Below are positions 7,945 through 17,289 of a stretch of DNA of 64,000 nucleotides, in pieces (position 1 is the first letter of the stretch; the number at the start of each line of letters is the position of its first letter). The DNA comes from Paenibacillus dakarensis (GTDB taxonomy: Bacteria > Bacillota > Bacilli > Paenibacillales > Paenibacillaceae). The stretch spans positions 1-64,000 of the forward strand of contig NZ_CDSE01000047.1 of NCBI RefSeq assembly GCF_001373415.1, given 5' to 3'. Position numbers and translations under genes: made by a program. The notes under the pieces are model-generated. The model was not told where the DNA came from and ran no database searches. It saw only the letters and a program-made list of their open reading frames with translations.

Positions 7945-9075
7945 TCAATGCGGTACATTGTTGTTAGCCCCTGTATGTAGACACTCCATTGCAGCTTTTT
8001 GACCAAATGCCGTCATACGGATAACAGTACCCGATTGTTTACTTTCACCAATGCGGAGCATCCCAAGATGCATAAGCATCTGGATGATACGATGATCCAA
8101 TATGGTTTGAGGAGTGTCGTAGTAGAAAGGGCGAATTAACCATCCCAGCGATTCACTAAGGGATTCAACAGTAACCCAATCCTTAGCACACTTACTTATC
8201 CAGTACACTAAAGAAGACAAGTTAGGGACGGCGCCTTTATAAAGTCTTAACCAAAAGCGGAATATCTGTATCACACTTATTTCATTTCCTTCTTCTAGCA
8301 CCTCTTTACCATACTTCGTCAGAACTAGACGGGCGCCCGATTCCTGGACCCACTTCCTAGCATAGGCATAGTCATAAAGCAGCGCCAATCGATTCGGATA
8401 TTCGGCACAAGATCGTCCATATCCAAACCTCCAGGCCCCTTTAGAAATCAAGGGCTCTTGGATGTGTAGAGAGCTCATCAGCTGCTGCTGATGCCTGCGG
8501 TACATAAATCCTTCAGCATTCAAGTCAATCTCCTGATTCTCAACGAACTTCAGTAGAAGAACCATATCTGCAGCTGCCAACCCCTGCTCATCCCGATAAA
8601 CTTCAGGTTCCGAGGTTAACTTTATTCCTTCTTGAAGTCTTTCACCCAGCACATCTCTAAAACGTATTTTCAAATCAGACGGTACCTGGAACGAATATTT
8701 CGTGGAATGAGTAAATCCATTGAACAACCATCCGCTTCTACGGTATCTTGCAACCGCTTCTCGGGGACTCTCTGCTTTTCTCTGAGCACCCTGTTCACCA
8801 GAAACGGTTTCTTCAGAGGCTTGACGAATCGCTGCTGTTAATTCCTCCAAGCTGTAGACACTCCGTGCATCGAATACAAGACTGTTTAAAAATCTTAAAT
8901 CCGAATCAGATAAATGTCTCATCAGTTCCTCGAAATAATCTCTTCCGCCAAGTTTAATCAGGATACTCTGTATGAGCTCATGCTTGGAATTACGTTTACA
9001 TTCACATTCGTAATAACTGGCGATGTTGCTTAATTGTCCAATGTCGGCATAAGTGAGCATATCCGCTAGATTCAT
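7945..9075 (-). CDS. Unknown protein, 376 aa, possible SAP-like N-terminus
   Basis: I do not recognise this protein with confidence. Residues 5-42 (ADIGQLSNIASYYECECKRNSKHELIQSIL) look like a SAP-type or winged-helix nucleic-acid-binding element. Another segment at about 55-90 has a helix-rich pattern (LSDSDLRFLNSLVFDARSVYSL... in short pieces). The central and C-terminal parts resemble tandem winged helices (VLTKYGKEVLEEG; VIRMTAFGQKAAMECL), a layout reminiscent of helicase-associated domains. No catalytic motif, signal peptide or membrane helix is seen. The ATG has GTGAGG about 10 bases upstream. It is a single gene between the phosphatase terminator and the carbonic anhydrase-like gene. 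Confidence 0.7.
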   Translation of the reverse strand: MNLADMLTYADIGQLSNIASYYECECKRNSKHELIQSILIKLGGRDYFEELMRHLSDSDLRFLNSLVFDARSVYSLEELTAAIRQASEETVSGEQGAQRKAESPREAVARYRRSGWLFNGFTHSTKYSFQVPSDLKIRFRDVLGERLQEGIKLTSEPEVYRDEQGLAAADMVLLLKFVENQEIDLNAEGFMYRRHQQQLMSSLHIQEPLISKGAWRFGYGRSCAEYPNRLALLYDYAYARKWVQESGARLVLTKYGKEVLEEGNEISVIQIFRFWLRLYKGAVPNLSSLVYWISKCAKDWVTVESLSESLGWLIRPFYYDTPQTILDHRIIQMLMHLGMLRIGESKQSGTVIRMTAFGQKAAMECLHTGANNNVPH

Positions 9076-9246
9076 CTTCCATCGTCCTCACCGTTTTACT
9101 TCCATTATGTGAATATTGTGCCCATTTGATACATGTCCAACACGCTGCTAGTCCACATTTTTAACGGTTTTGCTTATTTATAAACATCAAAAACTCAACT
9201 TTTTTTAACTTTTTGTGATTGTATTTGAATACATTTAAATCGGCAT

Positions 9247-9272
9247 AAAAAAAAGACCTCAGAGCGAGGTCC
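9247..9272 (-). terminator. Terminator after the histidine phosphatase gene
   Basis: A 6-bp stem (9255-9260 with 9266-9271) is followed by eight T on the minus strand, about 20 bp past the stop codon. Confidence 0.7.
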
Positions 9273-9291
9273 CATTTCCAATTTGGGGTAT

Positions 9292-9879
9292 TTAGTGCTG
9301 TTTCTCTAATAAATGTTTTGTGCAGTTAAACAGATGTGGAACCCAGTCGATTTCTTTTTTCTCCACAATCGTTAAAGACAGATTTCCTATCCTCTCTGCC
9401 TGTCTCTCTTTGTAAAGAGCGCTGAACAATTGTGCAAGAAACCCTCCATGACTGACCACAAGCATATTACGATCAGGATATTTGTCCCACATGGATTCTA
9501 AAAAATCCAATCCTCTAGCCTGTAATTCCAAGTCCTTTTCCTGACCAAGGTCCTGTAAATGCCACTCTGCGCCAAACATTTCTTCACGTTCGGCAGCCGT
9601 TAGTCCCTCTATTTGGCCATATGCTCGCTCACGCAGGCGAAGATCCGGTTCAAGTATTTGAATATCAAGCGCGGAGGCTATAATCGAGGCAGTCTCTTCT
9701 GCGCGGGACAAGCCGCTGCTAACGATAAAATCCCACTTATATGGTTCATGTAACAGACGTTCTGCCAGCATTCTTGCCTGCAAACGCCCTTCATCATTAA
9801 GTGGAATATCTGTTTGTCCCTGTATCTTACCGATTGCATTCCAATCCGTTAAGCCGTGCCGGATAAAACCGATGAGCAT
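9292..9879 (-). CDS. Histidine phosphatase family protein
   Basis: This 195-aa member of the phosphoglycerate mutase-like superfamily has the catalytic RHG at residues 7-9 (FIRHGLTDWN). A second conserved block is SSGLSRAEETA near residue 55, and the distal catalytic His sits in VVSHGGF near residue 143. It is probably a phosphatase with an unknown small substrate rather than a glycolytic mutase, judging by length and the lack of mutase insertions. GGAGG precedes the ATG by 7 bases. It follows the anti-sigma gene by 42 bp and may be cotranscribed with the sigma pair. Confidence 0.88.
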   Translation of the reverse strand: MLIGFIRHGLTDWNAIGKIQGQTDIPLNDEGRLQARMLAERLLHEPYKWDFIVSSGLSRAEETASIIASALDIQILEPDLRLRERAYGQIEGLTAAEREEMFGAEWHLQDLGQEKDLELQARGLDFLESMWDKYPDRNMLVVSHGGFLAQLFSALYKERQAERIGNLSLTIVEKKEIDWVPHLFNCTKHLLEKQH

Positions 9880-9921
9880 CTTAGAGCCTCCTATCGAAAA
9901 TGAATCTTTTGGCCTGTCGTG

Positions 9922-10527
9922 TTAACGCCTTACGACTCTGTTTAGCCGCATTAAGAAAAATAAGGCCAATCCAACTCCAAGAATGGATAATATCATCCAG
10001 TACTCAGGTTGGCTTGGGTCCATACTCACAACTAATGGATCAATAATTCCGCTATTAATTCCTGGAATGTTGTAGTGCTGAGCCTCGGCTGTAACTGTTC
10101 CGCCGTCCACTACACCTGTTGGAAGAATGCCTGTTGGCTGCACAGGAGGCTGGGGTTCTTTAGTGTTATCTTTAAGAGCAAAATACAGAAAACTACTTCC
10201 AAATAAAGCTAAAAAGCCCGAAATCAGAATAGTGAGCCGTTTGCGGAAAATGCGGGATACCATCTTTCCCTTTTCATTCTCCTCAACAAGCATCGGAAAG
10301 TCGCGATATATCCGGTCCATTACATTACGATTGATCGCTTCAGCCCTTGCTTCCGTCACCTCATACTCCAAAGAATGAACCGCTCTGAGACTATCTTCCC
10401 ACATTTCATATTCCACTGCACAAGAGCCGCATGTCTGTATGTGCTGTCTCAGCCTGATCCGCCGGAGATCATTGTCCGGGAGATCCCAGACATACTCCAT
10501 CAGCAATTGGGCTTCCTCGCAATTCAT
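9922..10527 (-). CDS. Membrane-anchored anti-sigma factor with zf-HC2 (ZAS) domain
   Basis: This 201-aa protein pairs with the upstream ECF sigma factor. The N-terminus carries a zinc-binding anti-sigma motif (H..TCGSC, residues about 29-36, after an early Cys in MNCEEAQ). A membrane helix follows at about 92-115 and a second at about 174-195 with a basic end, leaving a short Pro-rich external loop. This layout suggests a membrane anti-sigma that holds the sigma factor at the membrane. Its start overlaps the sigma stop codon in an ATGA, which points to translational coupling. The signal is unknown. Confidence 0.85.
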   Translation of the reverse strand: MNCEEAQLLMEYVWDLPDNDLRRIRLRQHIQTCGSCAVEYEMWEDSLRAVHSLEYEVTEARAEAINRNVMDRIYRDFPMLVEENEKGKMVSRIFRKRLTILISGFLALFGSSFLYFALKDNTKEPQPPVQPTGILPTGVVDGGTVTAEAQHYNIPGINSGIIDPLVVSMDPSQPEYWMILSILGVGLALFFLMRLNRVVRR

Positions 10528-11117
10528 CTGCTGCTCATCCCTTCATATTCCTTGTACACCGGCTCCGTGAAATATGGCTCTAGCTGAATTTTCACACTAT
10601 ATCGCGCTCTAAACAGGAGGGATTTAACCGAACTGACGGTTTGGCCCAATATATTAGCAATCTCTTGATAATCAAGCTGATCATATTCACGTAAAATCAG
10701 TGCCGAGCGTTGTTTCTCAGGTAAATTGTTAATCGCTGCCCGGACTAGAGTAACACGCTCACTGCGCAGAATCGCCTGTTCAGGCGCGATTTCAAGCGGA
10801 GCAATCGGAACTACACCACTCTCTTCCAAAGGAAGAGTACCGCTGCGCTGTTTCCTCAGCTCACTTAAAACCGTATTACGCGCTATCGTATACAGCCACG
10901 TTGAGAATGACGCATCTACTTCGCGAAATGAATGAAGGCTTCGGAAAGCCTTACAGAAAGTCTCTGAACATATATCTTCAGCTAACAGCTCAAGGTTAGC
11001 ACTTTTTAACATATGATATACAAACGCTAATATTTTGCGTTGGTACCTTCTCATTAATTCAGAATATAAATCAACATTTCCCTGTTTTATCTCATAAATT
11101 AATTGGGAATCCGTCAT
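10524..11117 (-). CDS. ECF-type RNA polymerase sigma factor
   Basis: This 197-aa sigma-70 family protein has regions 2 and 4 only. Region 2 runs about 20-90 (ELMRRYQRKILAFVYHML; FRSLHSFREVDASFSTWLYTIARN), and region 4 runs about 125-185 (LPEKQRSALILREYDQLDYQEIANILG; SSVKSLLFRARYSVK). The linker carries no extra domain. The start at 11117 fits the family N-terminus (DSQLIYEIKQGN) with GGGAGG 13 bases away; a longer frame from 11168 has no ribosome site. It is translationally coupled to its anti-sigma. Which regulon it drives is not visible. An upstream sigma-A promoter would transcribe it. Confidence 0.9.
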   Translation of the reverse strand: MTDSQLIYEIKQGNVDLYSELMRRYQRKILAFVYHMLKSANLELLAEDICSETFCKAFRSLHSFREVDASFSTWLYTIARNTVLSELRKQRSGTLPLEESGVVPIAPLEIAPEQAILRSERVTLVRAAINNLPEKQRSALILREYDQLDYQEIANILGQTVSSVKSLLFRARYSVKIQLEPYFTEPVYKEYEGMSSR

Positions 11118-11288
11118 ATGATTTTTATTTCCTCCCTCGCCATCTGTGTGCCTTCTCCCTGTCATCATCGGTATTTCTTAATATAACAAGGTTCACATAG
11201 CTGTCGCAAAACCATATTACACCACATGATGTCTGACTTTTTTCTATGTATTCGGCAATTTCCCCTAAACTTTTTGAAACTATTAATT

Positions 11289-11317
11289 ATTATAGCATAA
11301 ACTGGAGAATAGGTCAG
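11289..11317 (-). promoter_or_regulatory. Sigma-A promoter with extended -10 upstream of the ECF sigma gene
   Basis: On the minus strand CTGACC (11312-11317), a 17-bp spacer ending in TGC, and a perfect TATAAT (11289-11294). The leader to the sigma start is about 165 bases. The interval 11118-11526 otherwise holds only this promoter and the tyrA terminator. Confidence 0.7.
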
Positions 11318-11366
11318 GTGTACCAGATTCAATTATTATATCAATATGGATGTAAGGGCATTCAAT

Positions 11367-11400
11367 AAAAAAGAACCGCCTCCCTTAAGGGAAGGCGGCC
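11367..11400 (-). terminator. Terminator of the aro/trp supraoperon after tyrA
   Basis: GC-rich stem centred on 11386/11387 (CCGCCT...GGCGG with CCCTTAAGGG at the tip), followed by a T run on the minus strand. It lies about 125 bp past the tyrA stop. Confidence 0.8.
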
Positions 11401-11526
11401 GCACAAACGTGCAATTATTGGATAGGAGTGGAGAGAAACCATACTGTACTTTTATTATATGTATACGTTTTCATTTTGTCAACATGAACATTGTAAAAAT
11501 TTCGGAAACTAAAAATCAGGCTGTTT

Positions 11527-12633
11527 TCATTGAAAAACGGAGTATCCGATCGACTGCAGTAACTCCTTGGCAAGTTCTAGATCATGTTCATTACGGAAGG
11601 ATAATTTCATCAGTCCAGGGACATCTTCTCTGCTCTCAATAATTTGAATATTACTTAAGTTAATGCCTCTCTGGCCAAGCTCTGTCGCAATCCCGCCAAT
11701 AATACCCGGATGATCGGGAACATCCAAATACAAGTTATATTGCTGGACGATCATACCTTTCCGTCTTTCCGGCAGCTCATTACGGAACTCACCAGCTTGC
11801 CGAAATGCTTGTTCGATTGCAAAACCATCTTCTTTTTGAAGCATGTCCATGAACTGCATAATATGATTATTCCAGTCCTCAAGCAGCGGAATCATTACCT
11901 TTCGGTTATTCAGCAGAATATCCCGCCATACTATCGGATCACTTGAAGCAATCCGTGTGATATCCCTGAAGCCTCCGGCTGCCAGCGTCTGATACAAGGG
12001 ATTATCATCATTATACCCACAAATCTGATTAACCAAGGCTACAGCGATGATATGCGGCAAATGACTAATTGCTCCCACAATCTGATCATGCAAATGCGGC
12101 TCGACCGTAACAATATGCGCACGAGTATGAGATAACATATTGGCCAGCGCTTCAACTTTGGCTTCTGGAACCCCTTGAGCTGGCGTTAACACGTAGTATG
12201 CATTCTCGAATAGGAGGTATGAAGCTGCAGCTACGCCTGACCTCTCTGAACCTGCCATAGGGTGTCCCCCAATGAAACAGGCATCACGAAGAATGAGCTT
12301 CTCAGCACATTCAGCAATACTTGCCTTGGTGCTCCCTACGTCCGTAATAATACATCCCGGTTTTAACGGCAATGTACTCAGAAGAGTTATATATTCTTCT
12401 AAATTTCCTACAGGCACACATAAAAAAATAAAATCAGCATTTCGTGCTGCCTCTTCCGCAGACATAGTCACCTGATCAACAACGCCTCGAGCGGCGACCT
12501 CCTGGGCGTATTGCTGCGTATGGGCATAACCTGTAACGGTTATGCCCGGTTTACCTTTAAAGCATAGAGCGAGAGAACCTCCAATTAGTCCTACGCCAAA
12601 TATTGCGATATTCGTTGTCATATTATTTTCCAT
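11527..12633 (-). CDS. tyrA: Prephenate dehydrogenase with ACT domain
   Basis: This 368-aa enzyme oxidises prephenate to 4-hydroxyphenylpyruvate for tyrosine. An NAD-binding motif GVGLIGGSLAL occupies residues about 13-23. Active-site blocks GGHPMAGSERSGV (about 140) and HDQIVGAISHLPH (about 185) follow. A C-terminal ACT domain (YLDVPDHPGIIGGIATELG, about 298 onward) is a likely tyrosine-sensing regulatory part. It is the last gene of the supraoperon, 36 bp after hisC. The ribosome site before the first ATG is weak (GAGTGAGAG), and a second in-frame ATG lies four codons later. Confidence 0.95.
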   Translation of the reverse strand: MENNMTTNIAIFGVGLIGGSLALCFKGKPGITVTGYAHTQQYAQEVAARGVVDQVTMSAEEAARNADFIFLCVPVGNLEEYITLLSTLPLKPGCIITDVGSTKASIAECAEKLILRDACFIGGHPMAGSERSGVAAASYLLFENAYYVLTPAQGVPEAKVEALANMLSHTRAHIVTVEPHLHDQIVGAISHLPHIIAVALVNQICGYNDDNPLYQTLAAGGFRDITRIASSDPIVWRDILLNNRKVMIPLLEDWNNHIMQFMDMLQKEDGFAIEQAFRQAGEFRNELPERRKGMIVQQYNLYLDVPDHPGIIGGIATELGQRGINLSNIQIIESREDVPGLMKLSFRNEHDLELAKELLQSIGYSVFQ

Positions 12634-12669
12634 TTTCTCTCACTCTCTTCTATGTTGCATATGTAATGC

Positions 12670-13767
12670 TTAAACAGGTGACTTCATATCACGCAGGACC
12701 TGCTCTAACGCGCCAATAAATGCTTGATTATGTTCTGGCGTCCCAACACTCACCCGGATATAAGTCGGATAGCAGGAGAATCCGGAGCGGATAATAATCC
12801 CTTTACTTAAGAGCGACTCGAATACTTCCTTGGCTGGTGCTTGAACATCAACAAGGATGAAATTCCCATGGGAAGGGAAATACTTAAGTCCCATGCGGTC
12901 AAACTCCTGCTGTAAATAAACAATTCCTTCTGCATTATTTTTGCGGCAGCTCTCAATGAATTTTTGATCTTGAAGCGCTGCTTTTGCTGCCGCTTGTGCC
13001 GGACGTCCTGTGTTAAACGGCTCTCTGACTTGATTAATAAATCTGATTACTTCAGCCTGCCCGATTCCGTAGCCTATTCGAAGTGATGCCAAACCATAGA
13101 TTTTAGAGAATGTACGCAGCACAACCAGATTGTGATACCGATCCAGTAATTTAATGCTTTCAGGATAGGAAGAGTCCACTACGTACTCATAATAAGCCTC
13201 ATCCAGAACTACCATCACCTCCGAAGGTACAGCATCGATAAACCGGATAAACTCCTCTTCGGATACAATGGTTCCTGTCGGATTGTTAGGATTACATACC
13301 CACACAATTTTCGTTCGGTCCGTAATAGCCTTCAGCATCGCGTCTAGATCATGCTTGCCGTCAACCAATGGAACTTCAATGCTTACGGCATTCTCAATGT
13401 CTGCGTTACTCTTGTAAACGGAAAAAGTTTGGTCTGCCATAATTGTTTCGTCCCCACTGCTAAGAAAGGCACGTGCAATCAAGGCAATAATTTCATCCGA
13501 ACCGCATCCGAATATTATCTGATTACTGTTAATCCCAAGATGACCCGCAAGTGCCGCTGTCAGTTCAGCAGCACTTCCATCCGGATAAACACTAAGATTG
13601 CTGAATTCTGCAACAATTGCTTCCTTTGCCAGCGGGGAACAGCCATATGGATTCTCGTTGGATGCCAATTTAACGACTTCACTTAAGCCCAGCTCTCGCT
13701 TGACTTCCTCTATTGGCTTTCCGGGTTGATATACCGGAAGATTTACAATATTCGCTTTTGGCTTCAT
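12670..13767 (-). CDS. hisC: Histidinol-phosphate / aromatic aminotransferase
   Basis: This 365-aa class I/II PLP aminotransferase acts on histidinol phosphate and, in Bacillus, also on aromatic keto acids, which explains its place between trpA and tyrA. The PLP lysine lies in RTFSKIYGLASLRIGYG near residue 220. Other blocks are ASNENPYG near residue 38, CNPNNPTGT near residue 160 and LDEAYYEY near residue 190. The ATG at 13767 has AGGTGA 9 bases upstream; a GTG two codons earlier is too close to it. The gene starts 10 bp after the trpA stop. Confidence 0.95.
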   Translation of the reverse strand: MKPKANIVNLPVYQPGKPIEEVKRELGLSEVVKLASNENPYGCSPLAKEAIVAEFSNLSVYPDGSAAELTAALAGHLGINSNQIIFGCGSDEIIALIARAFLSSGDETIMADQTFSVYKSNADIENAVSIEVPLVDGKHDLDAMLKAITDRTKIVWVCNPNNPTGTIVSEEEFIRFIDAVPSEVMVVLDEAYYEYVVDSSYPESIKLLDRYHNLVVLRTFSKIYGLASLRIGYGIGQAEVIRFINQVREPFNTGRPAQAAAKAALQDQKFIESCRKNNAEGIVYLQQEFDRMGLKYFPSHGNFILVDVQAPAKEVFESLLSKGIIIRSGFSCYPTYIRVSVGTPEHNQAFIGALEQVLRDMKSPV

Positions 13768-13776
13768 ATTCACAAC

Positions 13777-14601
13777 TCACCTTTCATACACTTTTGCTTT
13801 TTTTAATTGTGACACGAATTCCCTAATTTGCAAAAGCCCTTCTTCCTTTGTATCCTTTTGCAGCAGCAGAGGTATACACGCTTCAATCTGACGAACAATA
13901 GCACTGCCTACGACAACACCATCGCAAATTTCTGAAAACCTTGCGACCTGCTCACCGTTAGAGATCCCGAAACCGATAGCAACAGGAACTTTACTGTATT
14001 GCTTGACGGTCTCAATAAATTCATTAATGCCGCTGTAGAAGTCGGATCGTTCCCCGGTTACTCCAAGGGATGAAACACAGTATATAAAGCCTTCAGCCTC
14101 ACCCACAATATTCGCTATGCGTTCATGTGATGTCGGAGCAACCAGTGGAATCAGGTGTACTCCTCCTTCTTTCGCTTTTCTGCGAATTTCACCTGACTCC
14201 TCAATTGGCAAATCCGGGATGATCAGACCGCTGATATCATGTGCGATGACTTCTTCAAAGAACTTATCTAGTCCCATTTGAAGAACTGGATTATAATAAG
14301 TAAACAGTATAAAAGGGAGCTCGCTTCCTGCCTTTCTAGCCTGTAAAGCAACATCCATACAGGTTCGTATCGTAACCTTCCCTTTCAAAGCACGCTCGGA
14401 AGCTCTCTGAATAACAGGACCGTCCGCAAGCGGATCGGAATAAGGTACACCCAATTCAACAATGTCGGCTCCAGCTGACTCCAATTCAGCAATGATATCA
14501 AGTGTCAGTTCAATACTCGGATCACCAACGGTCAGAAAGGGAATCAGTGCGGTTTTATTTTGCTCCTTCAAGCGAGCAAAAGCTGCATCCATCCGGTTCA
14601 T
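13777..14601 (-). CDS. trpA: Tryptophan synthase alpha chain
   Basis: This 274-aa TIM-barrel subunit splits indole-3-glycerol phosphate and channels indole to TrpB. Catalytic Glu is in [17 protein letters not shown] (about 46-62) and catalytic Asp in [11 protein letters not shown] (about 125). The phosphate loop is IGFGIS near residue 205. The ATG at 14601 overlaps the stop of the upstream trpB segment (ATGA) and has AGGGGG about 8 bases upstream, so alpha and beta are translationally coupled. A longer in-frame extension upstream has no ribosome site. Confidence 0.96.
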   Translation of the reverse strand: MNRMDAAFARLKEQNKTALIPFLTVGDPSIELTLDIIAELESAGADIVELGVPYSDPLADGPVIQRASERALKGKVTIRTCMDVALQARKAGSELPFILFTYYNPVLQMGLDKFFEEVIAHDISGLIIPDLPIEESGEIRRKAKEGGVHLIPLVAPTSHERIANIVGEAEGFIYCVSSLGVTGERSDFYSGINEFIETVKQYSKVPVAIGFGISNGEQVARFSEICDGVVVGSAIVRQIEACIPLLLQKDTKEEGLLQIREFVSQLKKAKVYER

Positions 14602-16466
14602 AATGATTTTCCCCCTGTATACGCCATGATTGACTCCACATCCTTGTCGCCCCGACCCGACAAGCAAATCACGATGATGTCATCCTCATTCCATTCCGGA
14701 GCCATTTTAACAACTTGAGCTACAGCATGAGCTGACTCCAATGCAGGGATAATACCTTCCGTTCGGCAGAGCAGTTGGAGAGCTTCGAGTGCCTCCTGAT
14801 CGGTAATCGGAACATAACGGACTCGCTCAATATCCTTTAAATAAGAGTGCTCTGGTCCTACGCCCGGGTAATCTAGGCCAGCCGAAATCGAGTGAGCTTC
14901 TTTCACTTGACCGAACTCGTCCTGGAGTAGATAGCTCATGGAACCTTGAAATACCCCTTGGGTCCCTTTGCTCATTGTTGCGGCATGGAATTCAGTGTCT
15001 ACACCTTTACCAGCAGCTTCAACGCCGACAAGGGCTACTTCCGTATCTTCCAGGAAAGGATAGAACATGCCGATTGCATTACTTCCTCCCCCGATGGGAG
15101 CGAATATAGTATTGGGTAAACGACCCTCGGCGGCAAGAATCTGACGTCGTGTTTCATCTCCAATAATCCGCTGAAAGTTGCGAACCATCATCGGATAAGG
15201 ATGTGGACCGACCGCCGAGCCCAGTACATAAAATGTATCCTCTACATTGCTGACCCAGTAACGAAGTGCTTCATTACCTGCATCCTTTAGTGTCCGGCTT
15301 CCAGAGGTTACAGAGATGACTTCTGCGCCAAGCATCTTCATTCGAAATACGTTTAATTGTTGACGCTTCGTATCCTCTTCACCCATAAATACCTTGCACT
15401 CTAACCCAAGTAAAGCAGCGACTGTAGCCGTAGCTACACCATGCTGACCTGCTCCTGTTTCCGCGATAACCTTATGTTTTCCCATCCGTTTAGCAAGAAC
15501 GCCTTGAGCGATGGCGTTATTGATCTTATGTGCTCCCGTATGGTTTAAATCTTCCCGTTTCAGGTAGATCTTTGCTTTTCCCAGATGCTTGCTTAGTCGC
15601 TCTGCATAATATAGCGGTGTTTCCCGGCCGGAGTATTGCTTTAACAGATATGCCACCTCTTCTTGAAAAGCAGGATCCGCGGCATAGCGGTTATATTCTT
15701 GCTCCAACTCAATCAATGCGTTCATCAATGTTTCAGGAACAAATCGTCCTCCGAAGGAGCCGAAACGTCCATTGCGATCCGGAAGCACTGTCATTTTACG
15801 TTTCACCCTTTCTACGAATGCTGTTACTTTTTCTATATTTTTCACGCCTGGTGAAGACTCAACTCCGCTGGAAACATCCACTCCGTCCGGTGAATAGTCT
15901 CTTAATAACTCTTCCACATTCGAGGAATCAAGTCCTCCTGCCACGAACAACGGTATGCCCTGCTTGCTCGCCCAAGCTTTATATAAGGGGATTACATCCC
16001 AGTTAAATGTACGTCCTGATCCGCCGCCGTGCACCGGGTCATACGTGTCAATCAAGATACCATCAATACAACCGGCGAATTCTTCAAGCTCAGCCATAAT
16101 TTCTTCAGGCAGCCGCCCTGCCTGTACCGATACGGCCTTAAATACCAAAACCGGGAAGCTCTCTTTCACTTCCCGGCAAAATTGAGGTGTTTCTTGTCCG
16201 TGCAGCTGAACGACATCCAGTTCTACCGTATGAAGAAGCTCTCTAATTTGCTCTATGTCGGGGTTTACTACAACTCCGACCGAGGAAGGTTTATGCCCGT
16301 TCTCCCACCGCTTCAATATACTGGTAAGCTCTACAGCCTGTTCAAGTGTCACCTGACGACGGCTCTTTGCAAATACAAGTCCAATATAATCCACGGGTAA
16401 GTTTATCATCGATTTTAGCACTTCAACGTCCTGAAGTCCACATATTTTTACGGCTGTATCGTTCAT
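14598..16466 (-). CDS. trpFB: Fused phosphoribosylanthranilate isomerase / tryptophan synthase beta chain
   Basis: One uninterrupted 622-codon frame encodes two enzymes. Residues 1-224 are TrpF, with catalytic Cys in KICGLQ (about 9) and Asp in [18 protein letters not shown] (about 140). Residues 225-622 are TrpB, with [15 protein letters not shown], the PLP lysine in [10 protein letters not shown], the GAGQHG loop and GGGSNAIG. At the junction (15790-15800) the frame reads KRK then Met without a stop. Deleting one A from the AAAA run would give TrpF ending in TGA overlapped by the TrpB ATG, the usual arrangement. So this is either a true fusion or a one-base sequencing error. TrpB may also start internally at 15794. 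Confidence 0.9.
   Translation of the reverse strand: MNDTAVKICGLQDVEVLKSMINLPVDYIGLVFAKSRRQVTLEQAVELTSILKRWENGHKPSSVGVVVNPDIEQIRELLHTVELDVVQLHGQETPQFCREVKESFPVLVFKAVSVQAGRLPEEIMAELEEFAGCIDGILIDTYDPVHGGGSGRTFNWDVIPLYKAWASKQGIPLFVAGGLDSSNVEELLRDYSPDGVDVSSGVESSPGVKNIEKVTAFVERVKRKMTVLPDRNGRFGSFGGRFVPETLMNALIELEQEYNRYAADPAFQEEVAYLLKQYSGRETPLYYAERLSKHLGKAKIYLKREDLNHTGAHKINNAIAQGVLAKRMGKHKVIAETGAGQHGVATATVAALLGLECKVFMGEEDTKRQQLNVFRMKMLGAEVISVTSGSRTLKDAGNEALRYWVSNVEDTFYVLGSAVGPHPYPMMVRNFQRIIGDETRRQILAAEGRLPNTIFAPIGGGSNAIGMFYPFLEDTEVALVGVEAAGKGVDTEFHAATMSKGTQGVFQGSMSYLLQDEFGQVKEAHSISAGLDYPGVGPEHSYLKDIERVRYVPITDQEALEALQLLCRTEGIIPALESAHAVAQVVKMAPEWNEDDIIVICLSGRGDKDVESIMAYTGGKSL
15790..15806 (-). promoter_or_regulatory. 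Internal ribosome-binding site and ATG for free TrpB
   Basis: On the minus strand AAAGGGTG lies about 8 bases before the ATG whose first base is 15794. This would yield a normal 398-aa TrpB from the same mRNA, whether or not trpF is fused to it. Confidence 0.6.
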
Positions 16467-16467
16467 A

Positions 16468-17289
16468 CTAAAATGCTCCTCGTCCGATAGTCTCAGTTCC
16501 TGCCAACGGCCCCATCAGGTCATAAACTGCTTGCTCAATATTTTGTTTGCGCATAAAGTATTCGCCTACTAGTACACCGTTAGCTCTGTTTGATGCTAAA
16601 AATGATATATCCTCCGGCCCGGCAATACCACTTTCACTGATCAGGACAACATCCTCCGGTATATCCTGACTCAGTTCGGCAGTCGTGTGTAATGATGTCT
16701 CAAATGTTTGCAAATTCCGGTTGTTTATACCAACCAGCTTCGCTGAACCCAGTTGAAGCACCAGGTCCATTTCCCTTCTGTCATGCACTTCAATCAGGCA
16801 ATCAAGCCCTATAGAGTCCGCCACAGCGATAAACTCTGAAATTTGCTCCTTTTCCAGAATGCTCGCTATCAGCAGAACCGCATCTGCACCAATCAACCGA
16901 GCTTCAAATATTTGAGCTTCATCAATAATAAAATCTTTCCGAAGAAGCGGCAGCGTAACAGCTTCACGTACCACTGTCAGATATGAACCGTCTCCCTGAA
17001 AGTACTGCACATCTGTTAGAACTGACAAGCAGTCAGCCCCTGCAGCTTCATAAGCTTTAGCTATCGCGACCGGATCAAAGTCGGCCCTGATCAACCCCTT
17101 TGACGGGGAAGCTTTTTTCACCTCAGCAATGAGAGCCATTCTTCTGTTTCGCCGCAAGGACAATGCATCGATAAACCCTCTGGTTTGCGGGAGTGTGGAT
17201 ATTTGTTCAAGAGCTTTCTCAACAGAAAAGGTCTGGCGCAGTTTAGCAGCCTCTTCACGTTTGGTTGCAACAATTCGATCAAGATACAT
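16468..17289 (-). CDS. trpC: Indole-3-glycerol phosphate synthase
   Basis: This 273-aa TIM-barrel enzyme closes CdRP to indole-3-glycerol phosphate. Signatures include [12 protein letters not shown] (about 53-64), [13 protein letters not shown] (about 108), [16 protein letters not shown] (about 180) and ISESGI (about 208). The ATG has GGGAGA upstream and overlaps the 3' end of trpD by 11 bp; trpF starts 1 bp after its stop. The length is slightly above that of B. subtilis TrpC through a short C-terminal tail. Confidence 0.96.
   Translation of the reverse strand: MYLDRIVATKREEAAKLRQTFSVEKALEQISTLPQTRGFIDALSLRRNRRMALIAEVKKASPSKGLIRADFDPVAIAKAYEAAGADCLSVLTDVQYFQGDGSYLTVVREAVTLPLLRKDFIIDEAQIFEARLIGADAVLLIASILEKEQISEFIAVADSIGLDCLIEVHDRREMDLVLQLGSAKLVGINNRNLQTFETSLHTTAELSQDIPEDVVLISESGIAGPEDISFLASNRANGVLVGEYFMRKQNIEQAVYDLMGPLAGTETIGRGAF

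Noticed and set aside
15530..16006. 158-codon plus-strand frame across trpF/trpB
   Set aside because: Antisense shadow of the tryptophan genes without a ribosome site.
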